A stretch of 64,000 nt of DNA from Prunus persica (lineage: Eukaryota; Streptophyta; Magnoliopsida; Rosales; Rosaceae): contig NC_034015.1 in assembly GCF_000346465.2 (NCBI RefSeq), positions 18,337,510-18,401,509 of the forward strand, written 5' to 3'. A program made the position numbers and the translations under genes. The notes under the pieces were generated by a model. That model saw nothing but the letters and a program-made list of their open reading frames with translations. It did not search any database and was not told the DNA's origin. Below, in pieces: positions 1 through 12,070 of the stretch; positions within the stretch are counted from its first letter, which is position 1, and each line of letters begins with the position of its first letter.

Positions 1-387
1 TGATTGTATGGAACATGTGTTAATTGTTGTGCAAATTCTATGTGTTTTCAGCTCCATTAGAGAGAGAAAAAAAAAATACACAAACATAGAGAAAGAAACA
101 AAGTCCACGACACAATATAAGTAGTAATTGAGTAAGTCTTATTATTGTTTCAAACCAAAATTATTGCATATGCAAGACATAATTCCTTATTTATTTTCTG
201 CAGCAAGACCTCCGCATTGCATGCACTTACGCCTCAGTAGCCAATGCTTTAATTAATATGGTTATTTTTGTAGCAGCTCTCATAGCATGAATTCACGACA
301 CCTTTCATATAGTGTTTATTTATAATATCAATCAAATAAAACCAAAATAAGAATATCAATGATCGAAATATAATTTCAAACAAATGA
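1..387. other. gene-free AT-rich left edge
   Basis: No open frame, RNA gene or repeat array that I can support. The stretch is AT-rich, with a purine run near 60-75. It could be 3' flank of the possible small peptide gene to its right, which reads on the minus strand. Confidence 0.5.
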
Positions 388-702
388 TCAAGCAAGGGAG
401 AGGAAATGACCAGAAGTAGTAGTTGTGGTGGCAATGGAGTTGGCACAATTATGTGTACAATTATACACAACATTCGAAGGTCCAAACTTGCATTTAATCA
501 TGCATTTTGTCGCACTTCGTACACCACAAGGAATAAGATGATCATTTGGAACTACATGATTTGTATTGGAAGGATGGGAGACATCCTCAACTTGACCAAG
601 AGTCTTGCCATTTTGAACCACATTGGTATAAGAAGGATTGAATATCAGCTTGATCTATTGCAAGAACAAGCATGCTCATCAAAACCACAGCCCTCAACAC
701 AG
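388..702 (-). pseudogene. possible small cysteine-rich secreted peptide, frameshifted
   Basis: On the minus strand an ATG near 702 opens a short frame beginning MDAVLRAVVLMSMLVLA, which looks like a signal peptide, but it stops about 40 codons in. An overlapping frame, shifted by one base from about position 640, runs to 388 and carries CGVRSATKC followed by a CX3C-X10-CX3C arrangement (CMIKC ... CTHNC), the spacing of alpha-hairpinin-like peptides. Joining the two needs a one-base frameshift, so this is either a decayed gene or a chance pairing. I do not recognise the family. The cysteine pattern and the hydrophobic leader are seen; the idea that they once formed one secreted peptide is inference. 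Confidence 0.35.
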
Positions 703-756
703 CATCCATTGCTCCTCACTTTTCTTTGTTTTTCTTTTTCTTTCAACTCTATTTGA

Positions 757-1373
757 TTGTCGAAGTTTGTTGGTGTTGGAAGTGGAAGCTAAAGCCACAG
801 TTTATGGGAGACCCTTAAACCCTTTGGCCATCTATGGTTCTAAGCATGATTTGGAGCTAATTACATGAGCTGTAATGAAGCCTAGATTGAAGCGATACAT
901 GCATGACTATCCTTTTTAGCATAATTGAAGGTGTCTCTTTTGATTTCATGGCGATGACCAGTGAAGACCACCCACAGTTCAGTCCAAAATATTTCTCTGG
1001 TGAGCCTCAAATTTTTATTAATTGCTGGATGTAATTCAGGCGGTTTTGTATTCATAATATATATTCTGAGCTGTGTGTATATTTGGTTTCTCATTCTAGG
1101 GAGTTAAAGAGGATCCGTGTTGTATTTCTTCTATTTCAGTTTTCAAACAAAAGAAAAGCCATAGTAATATCCGAGTGTAAAAAACATCCATGGTGACGGT
1201 CGCACCGGAAGATTACTCCAAGGCTGGGAGGCTTTCAAGCAAGCCCTCAAGGTTGGCAATATTACTACTAAAATAACCATTTACATTCATTGAAATTGCA
1301 AATTAGTACATACATCACAATTCTTGTTCCTGGATGCACAGCTTACATAACAAAAAAAATTTACACTACTGTT
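757..1373. other. intergenic, 3' flank of kinesin gene
   Basis: No gene supported. Two short stretches look vaguely protein-coding on the plus strand (about 948-1010, and 1191-1252 beginning ATGGTGACGGTC) but neither matches a family I know. The right part must hold the 3' UTR of the minus-strand kinesin gene. Confidence 0.45.
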
Positions 1374-4300
1374 TTACAGATTCAAGAGATTTGATATCAA
1401 GTTCCAGCCCATCCATGTTTTCTTATCAGAAGGGTGTGCAAAATTGAGTTCAAACATCTCCTTGCTAACATGTTCACCAGATTCACAGAAGCCCACCAGC
1501 TTGGCAACAATTTCAGCACTTTCTTGTACATGTTGCATGTTATGAGGATCTGTCCACAATTTGTTCACGAGTTGCAGCCTCCTCTGTTTTCCTCCTGGTG
1601 GAATCTCCCATTTCACATAAAGCATTTCTCTTTCATCTGCTGTCAGTCTAGAACTCACCCTCTTAGCTAAATATTCTCTTTCTTGCTTTAGAGCCTTGAT
1701 GCTGCAAAATCCATACATCCAACCAAACATATTGTCACAAGTTCACAAATCAATAAATATATCAGCAGATTATTACAAGTACTGTTGGTTAGTCTTATAA
1801 GAGGATTAAAACTACTTGGGATGTATGTACCTAGCTGAGACTGAGCCTGCAGGTTCATCGCCTAAAAGTGCCGGACTTGCATTGCCAAGATCCGAGAAGT
1901 GTCTCTCCAGCCATTGCAATCTTCGAAGTTCCACTTCCATGTAAATCTGATCAGTAGGGTCTCCCTTGAATAACATATAAAATTGTGTGCGGTGTATAAT
2001 TGAAACATGGCACAAATGCCACAGCATGACAATTTCCTTCCTCTCCTCCTCAAAAGTCAGCTGCCATGTCTCAGGAAGAGATTCGTCAATTTTATCTGGC
2101 TCATCAACTCCAGCTTCTTGATCTTCCTCCAATGCAATAACCTAAAAACCATATATACCATTAAGAAATGGTGAAATAGAGTAATGATTGTTTATCCCTT
2201 ATTTTTTCCTCCTAGCCGAGTTAAGCAAAGCATTAGTTGATAGAATTATAAATATTAGGGGGGACACAAATAAAATGCTCATAATTCTACTGGACGAAAA
2301 AAAAAATTCCAGTTTTCAGTCCACATGAGTTACATTGACGGACACAGCTCTACTTATATTGTGAGAGGGCATAGAGGATGAAGGCAAAGTAAATGTCTGA
2401 CAAAAGGAAATGAACAATTTAAGAAAAAGCAAAACTAACAATCTCAAAAGCCAGAAGTTCATGTCCAATCAATTGCATGCATGTATGCTACTTGACTAGT
2501 ACACCACATTGAACAATGCACAAATTTCTTGTGGTAATTCTATAGCTCTAAGGAAAATGTTTCTTACCTGGCACAGCAGAAGGTGCTTTTGGTATGAAAG
2601 CTTCGTCACCCGTTCTTTTAACTCAGTAACATAAGCTTTAATGCTACGTATATTCTCCTCAGCAGCATTCTTGAACAACCTTTGCATTTTCTTCACATTA
2701 ACTGTGTTTGAATGCTGCACAGCAGGACTTCCCTCTTTGAATGACTTATCGCTCTTTGGTGGAGTAACTTTACATCTCCCAACCACTGTGTCATCACTAG
2801 GCATAGCATCGTTGTTCTCAGGCACCTTGTTCTCAGTCTCATATTCCATCACTTTACGAGAAGGGGTCAGGGTTGAGCAAGGGGAGCGAATCAGATGCTG
2901 CATGTTTGCACTATTGCTCAAGTTGAAAGGAAGGATCTTTTTCTTTTTTGACGGAGTCTTGCATTCTGAAATTTCCTCACTATTTGTAAAAGAAAACACC
3001 AGCTGGTCTATAGATTTCTGAACATTCTCAAGCTTCCTTTCTAAAGATTGAATATCTTTTGCCTGAGATTTCCATCGAGTGATTTCATCTTTCAGGTTGG
3101 CCCCATCTCCAGTCACAGATTCGTCAGCAATGGATCTAACAGCTTGTATGTCCTTTATTTCGGACAGCAGCTTTGCTATAGTTTCAGCAGTTTCTTTATT
3201 TCCCAGCTGATGGGATGCTACCTCCTTATGCAGTACTTCAAGTGCTCGATTTGCCTCATCACCAAGCTGCCTCTGTCGTTCATCGAGCTTTCGGATTTCA
3301 TGCACAAGCATGGATGGGTCTGTAGAAGTAACTGATCTCCTCACCATTGCCTTCCTTTGAACTGGAGCTCTGGTCTGAGACTGTGGAGTATCGCTACTAT
3401 GAATAGGAACTGTTTCATTCTCTCCAGGAAAAGAAAGACACCTGGCGACTTGAGCAGAGGGCCCAAATTGGTTCGATTCCTGAAATTTTATATGTCAAAC
3501 AATTAAGTTAATGCATGTGCATAAAAATCATAAACATACACAAACAATACTAGTACCTTCTGCACTTTCTTTACTTTGCGTTCTGATTCAAGTTGTGACT
3601 GTGCAAGGTCTCTTTCTCGCTTTAGCTCTTCCATTTCCCTCTCCATCTGTAAAATGAAGTTTCTTTACATTTAGGAGTAATCACATAGATAGAAGGATGC
3701 CATTTATGTTCAGTTCTTTCTTTGTGGTGTGGGGGCAAGGAGGAATTATCCTTTGCCACTATTTCATATTGTCCTTTTCTGGTTGATAGAAATTATATGA
3801 GCAAAAATGATCAAGTCAATGACCATGACCTTTATAAAGGCCTTCCCATAAACTGAATAGTACCTTTGCCACTATTTCGTATTGTCCTTTTCTGTTCGAT
3901 AGAAATTATATGACAAAATATGACTTTGAATTCAAGTCAATGACCAAGACCTTTATAAAGGCCTTCCCATCAATTGAACAGTATCTCTAGGACTCAAGGT
4001 TGACTAGCATCCTGCATATTTGATGAACATAGAAAAACCTTGTATTTCTAAGCACCATACCTGTTTGATTTTCAAGTCCTTTTCTTCTAGTATAGACATA
4101 AAATAGGAAGGCCCTGGACTTCGTTGCTCTGCTTCAAGTCTGGCTATTTCCTTCTGAAAATTATGCATACGAGGTAAGGCAAATTTACAATAAATGAATA
4201 ATGAGGTTCCACAATCTAGAAGAGAAGGAATTGCTGTTAATTCTTGTACCATGTTTATTTTCGCAGTATTAGTGACTTCCTTGGCACTAGTTGCAAATGA

Positions 4301-7055
4301 GAGCGTGTTCCTTGTTTGCTCTACATGACTTAAGGCTGGGCTTATGGTACATATAATGGCTGTCCGAGCATTTCCCCCAAGTGAAGACTGCAGTATTCGT
4401 GTAAGTTTTGAATCCCTGTATGGTATGTGACCACATCTTTTCACACCACTGCAAAAAAAAGAACTTGTGAGACAATCAATCGCATGCACTTACATGTTCA
4501 ACAAATTACGAAGCCTTGAAAGTCTCCACAATTGTCCCCAAAAAGTAATTTTCATTTTGGGATGCCACTGATGAGCAGGGACTTTCGTGCTCACAGATGA
4601 GTATCATATCATGACTCTTTGTGTGTGTGTGTGTGAGTAAATTGGAGCTTTCCTTGCTAAAATGACAATAAGTAATTTTCTAAAACTTTTTTGGCCTGCA
4701 AATCAAAGGGCAGGGTTAGGATAAGTTGAACTTCGAAGTATAGCTCTATAGTAACAAAAACTACAGAGTTTCTAAGCTAGGAACATTTGGCACTTGCTTA
4801 CCTTAGCTTCCTGATAACGGTTGTGAGTGTCAACAAGCTACGATTAATGTGACTACCTTCCTTCAATCTTGTACCATCTGCATTTGTTTGGGAGGCACGT
4901 TCACTTCCAGCAAGGTCCACAAGATTCTGCAGAATTCCAGAATTCTATTCAAATTCTAGTGAAGAAAACTGCATTGTTGTTCAATACCAAAAACCTGAGT
5001 GTGACTGAACATACCAAACTGGCTCCAAATGACTTCACAGACCCTGAACTCTCCCGGAGGCTGCTTTCGATGGTCTGAAAAGAAAAGGAAAAAAAGGAAT
5101 CATTAATTCTATCCTTATTCATGGACCAGTCAAAATGCTTATATGCATGCTGGCTCATGTCTGCAACCTATGACATTAATTATGCAGAGGTAAAATGATA
5201 AAGCTATCTACATGCCTGCAACAATTGAACATTGCAATCCTACATTCCAACTCAAGGAAGGAAAATTCGAGAGTAAAGGAGGATGTGACAAGTTCATAAT
5301 GCAGTCTTCATACAAGCTCAATATTATAGTTTACCATTCATAGAATATTTATTTTAAGAAAGAAAATCTAAGGAAAAGTTCATCAGTATACCAGCCTGAT
5401 TATCTGGTGCGATCTTGAGCTTTTATCATTTAGGGCAGTTTCTCCCACTTGCCTTTGAGCTGCAAAGACAACTTTTGCAATTAAAAGATCATACAAAACA
5501 GAGAAGATGATACAAGGATCATCTTACCCAGTGCAGGAAGTTTTTTACATTTTGTCACCAATTCTGATTCATGTGGTAAATATAAAAAAGCATAGATGCT
5601 ACGTTAAATCATGGAATACAAGACTTAATAATTGTACAAGAGATATGAAAATGGGAAAATATCTTCACTGGATGATAAGAATCTGATAGATACAACACAT
5701 TTATTTATTGGAACAACAATACTACAATAGTAAAGCCTGAATTCCAAAAGTCACCTCGTTTGTTGGCCAAACACCTTACAATTTTCATTGAACTTAAATT
5801 AACAGATTACCTTCACATGTTTCAATTAATTGCCTCAAATGTTGGCCATCCTGAACAATTTGTTCTTGTGTTTTGTCCACAATGGTCCCTTTCTACATTC
5901 AAAAAGGGCATGAAAAGTTAACATGAAAAAGAATCCATAAGATCTTCAATAGGAAAATTTATAGTAAGTACCTCAGCGTCATCCAAAAGCCGCAGTGACG
6001 TAGATTTGCGTTTCAGAAGGTCAACAACAGTTTCATTGTAGATCTCCAAAGCAGAAAATTTCAAAACAAAGTCCCTCTCCGGCGTCTATGAGATAAAAAA
6101 AGATAGCAACAAAGGCAAAGTACTAAAAGGTTAAAGGAATTTCCATGCATTTATGTTGGTAAATGTTCAACATGATTCATCTTGAAGTAATTTGTCATGT
6201 ACGCAGTGTTTTTTCATGCTACTTTCCGATGATCCTAAAACTTTGCCCTTGCAATATGAAGAGGATTCCAATTCCAAAAACCATATAAAACATATTGGTA
6301 TGAACAATGACTTACATTCTTGATGTGTTCGAAGATGTCTTTCACAGCATGTTCAGTGATTCCTCTCATGGTAAATGTCTTACCACTACTAGTCTGCCCA
6401 TATGCAAAAATTGTTGCTGCCAGAAAAATAATGTGGAAATGTTGGAATTGACAAAAGGCCTTTTGGCACATTATGAAACGTATCTAAATCTACAAGTTAC
6501 CATTCATTCCTGTAAGTGCAGATAAAGCAACATCCTTGGCTCCTTCTTCATAGACCTTTTGAGTTGAGCACATTGGGCCAAAAACCTTATCTGGCACGTG
6601 CAAATAACAACAAAACCAATTATTTGAGTAAAAACAACTCTGCTCAGAGAGTCACCCCCTAAAGAAAAAACAAATAGTACTTTCTTAAGGAAAACGAAAA
6701 CATTACAACAGTTGTAGCTCAAAATATTTTCACAAATCCAAACTTCTATGCTGTTGTCAAAGGTAACATAATAAGACCGGTGAAAGCACAAGAAGAATAT
6801 AAAACTTTTGATGTAAGCTATACCAAAGGTGTATGGGTTTGCAGGCCGCTCATGATTTGGATTCTTGAAAACAATAGTGTGCTCATCCAGGCAGTCCCAA
6901 GCAATAAGATCGTACATTGCTTGCTCTCTCCGGTTAAGCGGCCTCAAACGAACAGTGACTAAAATTTTCTCCTCATGAACTTTTGAACCACCCGGAGTGG
7001 AATAAAGGTTCCTTCGGATTTTAGACAATGGTGTTGCCGGTGTCCCAGGCATCAT
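1374..7055 (-). CDS. NACK2: NACK2/TETRASPORE-type kinesin (kinesin-7 family)
   Basis: Plus-end kinesin that in the characterised orthologues activates the NPK1/ANP MAP-kinase cascade at the phragmoplast; TETRASPORE is needed for cytokinesis after male meiosis. Fourteen coding exons: 6824-7055, 6501-6590, 6316-6416, 5972-6085, 5811-5892, 5392-5459, 5015-5074, 4802-4926, 4250-4448, 4061-4153, 3557-3646, 2568-3479, 1831-2141, 1374-1701. They sum to 2805 nt, about 934 residues, near the Arabidopsis length. The motor domain (about residues 30-357) has P-loop GQTSSGKT (114-121), switch I NDKSSRSH and switch [11 protein letters not shown]. Coiled coil follows, then the family-specific C-terminal domain ([20 protein letters not shown] ... 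[10 protein letters not shown]). Start is the first of two ATGs at 7055. A leader intron is likely at 7077-7575. Oddity: the neck segment normally after NM (VVSDKQLVKHLQ-like) is absent at the 4249/4153 junction. NACK2 fits better than NACK1 from the N-terminal and stalk sequence. Confidence 0.93.
3750..3985. repeat. 113-bp tandem duplication in kinesin intron
   Basis: Two imperfect copies, starting CCTTTGCCACTATTTC at 3750 and again at 3863, each ending near TTTATAAAGGCCTTCCCAT. They lie wholly inside the intron between the exons at 3557-3646 and 4061-4153, so coding is unaffected. Divergence between copies shows it is not brand new. Confidence 0.85.
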
Positions 7056-7694
7056 CTTCACTTACTAGCCTCCACTCTACAATACCACACATTTTATATC
7101 TTAGTGGATAGCTCTAAGCACAAGACGTCCCCATCAAAGTAATTCATTTATTGTGCAACGTAAGTTATCAGGTGCAGAACACTCTGATTTCAGAAACAAT
7201 AAAAATTTCAATGATCTCATCTGGTTCTTGATAGAAATTAAACTAATTCTTGGATTGCAAAACTTAGCAGAAACAAACTGGGGAGAAGGAAACCCTAGCT
7301 TCAGGAACAAAATCAAGCATTGGCATAAAGAAATCACGTTCACATCCTAATCTAAAATCTAAAACACTAGACAGAAACTGTCAGACTTGTTTCGAATTCT
7401 TGAACTGAAAAGTAAAAACTACTTTTCAAAAACAAAAACAAAATTTGAAAAGAAATCAGTGCATTCTACATCAAGCTTCAAGAATCTACAGCACTGAGAT
7501 CATCAGAAACAAAAACAACGACAACAAAAAAAACAAAAAACAAAAAGAGAGCCCTAGAAAGAAAGAAATGCTTACAGTAAAAATGGAGTTCTTGAAGATT
7601 GAGAGATAAACAGTTGTTGAAGTCCAGAGTGCCAGTGAAGAAGGAGACTATATTATCGAAATGCTAAGAGGTCTGTGACTTTGCGGTCAAGTTC

Positions 7695-7720
7695 AGAGAG
7701 AGAGAGAGAGAGAGAGAGAG
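7695..7720. repeat. (GA)n microsatellite at kinesin 5' end
   Basis: An uninterrupted AG run of about 26 bp close to the expected transcription start of the minus-strand kinesin, where it reads as a CT run. Pyrimidine microsatellites also sit in the leaders of sucrose synthase and the first SAUR in this window, a common pattern in plant 5' UTRs. Confidence 0.8.
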
Positions 7721-7735
7721 GCGGAGATGGCAGAG

Positions 7736-7744
7736 TAACGGCTA
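7736..7744. promoter_or_regulatory. candidate MSA (mitosis-specific activator) element
   Basis: TAACGGCTA matches the core and 3' half of the M-phase-specific activator consensus bound by three-repeat MYBs, which drive G2/M genes including NACK kinesins. A second AACGG lies at 7907-7911. Both are just upstream of the likely kinesin start on the minus strand. The motif is seen; its use is inference, since a 5-bp core is common by chance. Confidence 0.4.
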
Positions 7745-10700
7745 TTTGAGCACTTCTGTTATTAATTTGGTTATTTTTTCCGTTTGCTTAGGCGCACCTG
7801 AGAGAAAAAGCAATAGATATTCATTTCCTTTTTTTGAATTTCTGGCGCCTGAGGTTGCCGCACACGCGTCACACGTGCACTGGTTACGTTCTGAGTTTCA
7901 ACTTTCAACGGAAAACGGGTCATTAATGCCAAAACGTCCGGCTCCAAAATACGGGCCAAACCCAAAAAAGAAAATACGGGCCAAGCCCGAAGAACATTAG
8001 TAACCGGTCCCGAACAAAAATAAAGCCCAAAAGGAAGGGCAGGCATGTAAAGAAAAGTCAAAGCTCCCGTCAAATCTGAAAGTAACTTTAGATCCAAGCC
8101 AACCAAAGTGCAAGCAAAATTCTAAACCTACAAACTTTTTTCTGATAAAGAAATGTGCAACAAGTCAAATTTTCTAAACCTCTTTCTGGTTGAACAGTTC
8201 CATTTTGTTAGGATTGTTTGTTGGTGTGGCAACTAGGAAGACTACAAACTATGGGTCATTATATATGTCACTTTTAATTCTATGACCAAAAGAGAGAAAA
8301 AAAAAACATATAAGTAGAGATGTCAAACTTGTTTTCCCTCTTTTTGTCGAATCGAAGATAAACGAATTAGGGCCTTAATTATGGGAGTCGTAATATTCTT
8401 ATTTTTGTCAATGAATCATTGAACAATATGACACTACTATTTCGTGTTTTATCAAAATTACCATACATACGTTATAGTTGATTTCAAACAACTGATCACG
8501 TGATCAGCACGTTATAGTGTGCATATTGCATTTTTTGAATTCTCTGCAATTTATAGGAGCTGAAACCACCAGCGACGGAACAAATACAATGAGCCGGTAT
8601 GTTGAATGTGGTATGTGAAGCTTGCTTTTCTTCTGATTGCCAAACCAAACAAACACATGCATGCTGCATCTGGATATCTGACAAATTTGACAGAAAAGGA
8701 CGGCATGCAGAGCCTTTTTCTCTTCCCCTGATATATATTTTCTTTCATTTTTCTACGCCCCACTTGAAGAAATGTCCTACCACTTTCACTTTGGATTTAA
8801 CCTGGCCATACTTTTCCTTAGGATATAATTATAATCTTAATCAAACAATAAAAATGGTTATGTTATTAGGCTAAATAGTTCAAAGAGGGGCAATAAGTTC
8901 AACCATAGATATCCACCAAACAAAAAGGAAAAACATGTTCCAAGTATAATTAACATAGCCTTTAAGTGCAAGAGAAGTAATTTGCACCAAACCACCAATG
9001 GAGAGCCATAATTTGAGATCGGTGCCCCCACAAAATCATTCAAACGACCCACACATAACATTGGGAGTGAATTATGACCTAACTCCTTGACATGATCTCC
9101 CTATAGAAATTAGGACTATTTGGAGACACTAAGCATTGTGACCTCAAACCCTTCATATTTAGCTTAGAGACGCTATATATGCCCGTGCACTCTCTTTTTC
9201 GGTACAAAGTAGTTTTGGACAAATTTTAAGGTGCAATCACTCACAAATCACATCTGTTTGGTAAGTAAATTTAATTATTTTGTGTAAATGTTTGAAATAA
9301 TAAGCTTAAGTTTATAGCTCGCTCTATATTCACTCTTAACTACTAATTACGTGCAAGTTACGAAAAAATTAAAAATTATTTTAATTACATGACATTACCA
9401 TAGCGAGGGGCTAACTTTTAAACCTGGATTTCGGGATTTCAGTGCGTCACAATGCTATATTAGCAATTTTTTTGGGTGACTTTTTCGAGGACGATATATA
9501 TAGTGCTAGGTTTTTTTTTACAAGTTTATATGCCTAAGTAAGAAGAAAGGGCCATGATTGGGTCCTTGTACCTGGTGGAGGGTGGCAAGGTGCTTAAGAT
9601 AGAGAAGAGGGGATTGCATGTTGGTGGCCATCCTCTGTCTTAGTTGATCATTGATGGATCACATTTGTTTTGCAAGTTGCAAATTGTTTGTTCAAACTTA
9701 AGAGAAACAATTTCCTGCGGTAGGGGAACACCAGAACATGCGATTAAGGAAAATAATAACCCATTAATCCAACGTCATATGTTATGATTTATGATGTTTT
9801 TTAATATTATTATTTGTTGAGAAATTATGATTTGTGAGGTTGATTGAGAAATTATGTCTAGGGGACAATACTGATTAGGGGCCACAACAGATACTTGCAT
9901 CACTAATTTAGATATAGGCAGGTGGGTTATCTCAACATCAATGACACAGCACAAAATTTAGGTGTAGCAGCCTTCACCAAATTTAGGTGTAGTACTCTCA
10001 ACATGTATATGACTTGTTTATAGAATTGAGAACATTTGGTTCTACAAACAAATTTTTTTTTTTTCTTTCTTCCCAAATAAAATACTTGATCTTAAAATAA
10101 CTGGATTGATTTTGAATTGGATAGTCTAACTTTAGTATCTTGAATTGGATGCTCAAACTTTGATACTTTGGGTTGGCCGATTGACTATGGTTAGATACTC
10201 TAACTTTAAGATGGAATCGAAATACATAAAGAAGTGATTCCAATGAAATCGAAAAGGGAACTCAATAAAGCAAAAGTTTGAAGGCATGAAAGCAAAAAAC
10301 GGAACTTGGTGAATCAAAAACGGAATTCTACAAAGCCAAAAAAAAAAGAAAAAAGGAACCGAGTGAAGCCAAAAACATGCATCATGTTTAACGATTACAA
10401 ATAAGAATTGTGTAAAAATTAAACTGCCTAATTAAGTCGAATCACAAAAAAGATAGCGTGTTGAGGATATCGAGCCCCGAATTGAGAATTCTAAACTTTA
10501 CACGACAATAGAAAATTTGTTGGCCCTGCCCTTTGTTTTGAGACTTAATAATATAAATCATTTGCTATCTTAGAATGAATGCATATAAAACTTGTTTATC
10601 TTCTTTTCAAGTTTTAATTAAGAAAATTCAAAATGGGCCACATCATACTTACAAACGCGAGTAAAACTCGAACTGCCTAATTCCATGTTGAAGTTGAGTT

Positions 10701-11077
10701 GAACAGTTCGAAATTATTTTTGTTAAGCATGGTTTTCAAACGAAAGTGGTCATTGTTTTTCTAATTATGCTTTGATTTTGATGATTTGAAAGTGGAATTT
10801 CCAAATTTCCTTCCAATGTTTTGATGCTTTGACGTGAGCTGGAAGGCAATTCATGATGCCATGTATGGACCTGTGGCTATATACCTACGACTCTATGTGC
10901 CAACTAGGATTTGGACACAAATATACTTCAATTCAATTGGAGAATTACAATTTATGGCAGCCCAACAAATTAGAACACTCCTTGAAAGGCAGATGCCAGG
11001 GTTGGACTTGGAGTGGTCCCCAAGCTCTATCAAATGTACACTATCAAGCTCTATATTTCCTTGTCAAACATTTAACC

Positions 11078-11112
<35 letters not shown>

Positions 11113-11885
11113 TCAATGCTATTTTATTTTATTGGTCAAATACTAAAGAGTTGTATGTAAAATAAAAATACTGAAGAGTCGTTATCAAATATATCTCTAA
11201 TATAAATGAATCACGCATATATTAGTGGAGCCTACTTAGCCATCACATTCACAATGGTCTATATATATGATTGTATTATTGGTGAGAGAGAGTCATGTCT
11301 TCTGTCCTCAAAGTTGGTGTTCCCTTGTTGTTCCTTCACTATTTACTTGACACGTGTCTTTTAATATGAGAGAGTTAATTCTAGTTCTTATTTATATTTA
11401 TATATATATATATATATAATAATTAAGAACGCCCCAAAATAGCAGGAAGTACGAGGCGTACGTTAGACTGTTGTACAATTTAAAATACCTAATTTTCTTG
11501 TTCATAAGTACACAAAACTTAAAACCGTAGTCAAGGCCCACGAGTTTAAGCATGTACCCACAAAACAGCGTCCGCCAAAACCACTAATCGCTAGTAATAG
11601 GCAGCCAATGGATTTTGAAGCGAGACTTGCTCTTCCTCGTTTTAATTTTTCCAACGTAATAATTAACACCATGCTTCTTTCTTTATTCTTTACGTACAAA
11701 TACAAACACCCCAAAACCAAGAGTTTACGTTTAGAAAAGCACACCGAATCATACCGCGTCAGCCACCGAAAACCTCTCAGCCTATTGTCTCCGTTGATGA
11801 CTCATGAGAAAGAGAAAGCCATCGACGATGGATAGCATGTGACCCACCTACTCACCCATATTATTTGGTACAATGGCCCCACGGC
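7745..11885. other. gene-free stretch, about 4.1 kb
   Basis: No gene with recognisable protein similarity on either strand. Contents: a G-box-like CACGTG at about 7871; degenerate reiterations around 10100-10210 (variants of GAATTGGATA and AACTTT); A-rich reiterations at 10240-10380; an ATT array at 11079-11114; a TA array near 11397-11419. The open frames at 10834-11160 are not convincing as genes. Confidence 0.55.
11079..11114. repeat. (ATT)n microsatellite
   Basis: Twelve or so uninterrupted ATT units in AT-rich intergenic DNA. A second, shorter AAT/ATT array is at about 14797-14829 inside the sucrose synthase leader intron. Confidence 0.9.
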
Positions 11886-12070
11886 CTACGTGCCACGTAG
11901 GGACCGCACTATATCCAAAATCCTGGCTGCCATGTGTGCATACGCCACCCACTTCACCTTCGCCCACTGAGATTCTATCAGTCGTCCAATCAAAAAATGC
12001 CACGTCACGGGAGCAAAGAAGATCTTGGAATTTCGTTTTGCTTTTCTCATTTCCGACAGAGTGACGTGTC
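11886..12070. promoter_or_regulatory. cluster of ACGT-core (G-box/ABRE-like) motifs
   Basis: Within 185 bp there are four ACGT cores: a near-palindrome CTACGTGCCACGTAG (two cores) at 11886-11900, GCCACGTCACG at 11999-12009, and GACGTGTC at 12063-12070. Such clusters are typical bZIP/bHLH targets in plant promoters and ABA- or light-responsive enhancers. The nearest downstream start is the candidate TATA at 12794; the sucrose synthase TATA is about 1.9 kb away. Confidence 0.35.

Noticed and set aside
948..1010. Plus-strand stretch reading GVSFDFMAMTSEDHPQFSP with a donor-like TCTG/GTGAGC
   Set aside because: Looks exon-like but too short and unrecognised; no neighbouring exon found.
4209..4249. 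Search for a hidden micro-exon coding the missing kinesin neck
   Set aside because: The only AG...GT-bounded candidate translates to IVEPHYSFI, unlike the conserved segment.
9554..9643. A 29-codon frame (MIGSLYLVEGGKVLK...) and an opposite-strand frame over the same place
   Set aside because: Less AT-rich than its surroundings, but no homology, signal or partner exon; not enough to call a gene.
10834..11160. Overlapping open frames of about 100 codons in two phases
   Set aside because: No family resemblance, low-complexity ends running into the ATT array, no promoter or splice context.
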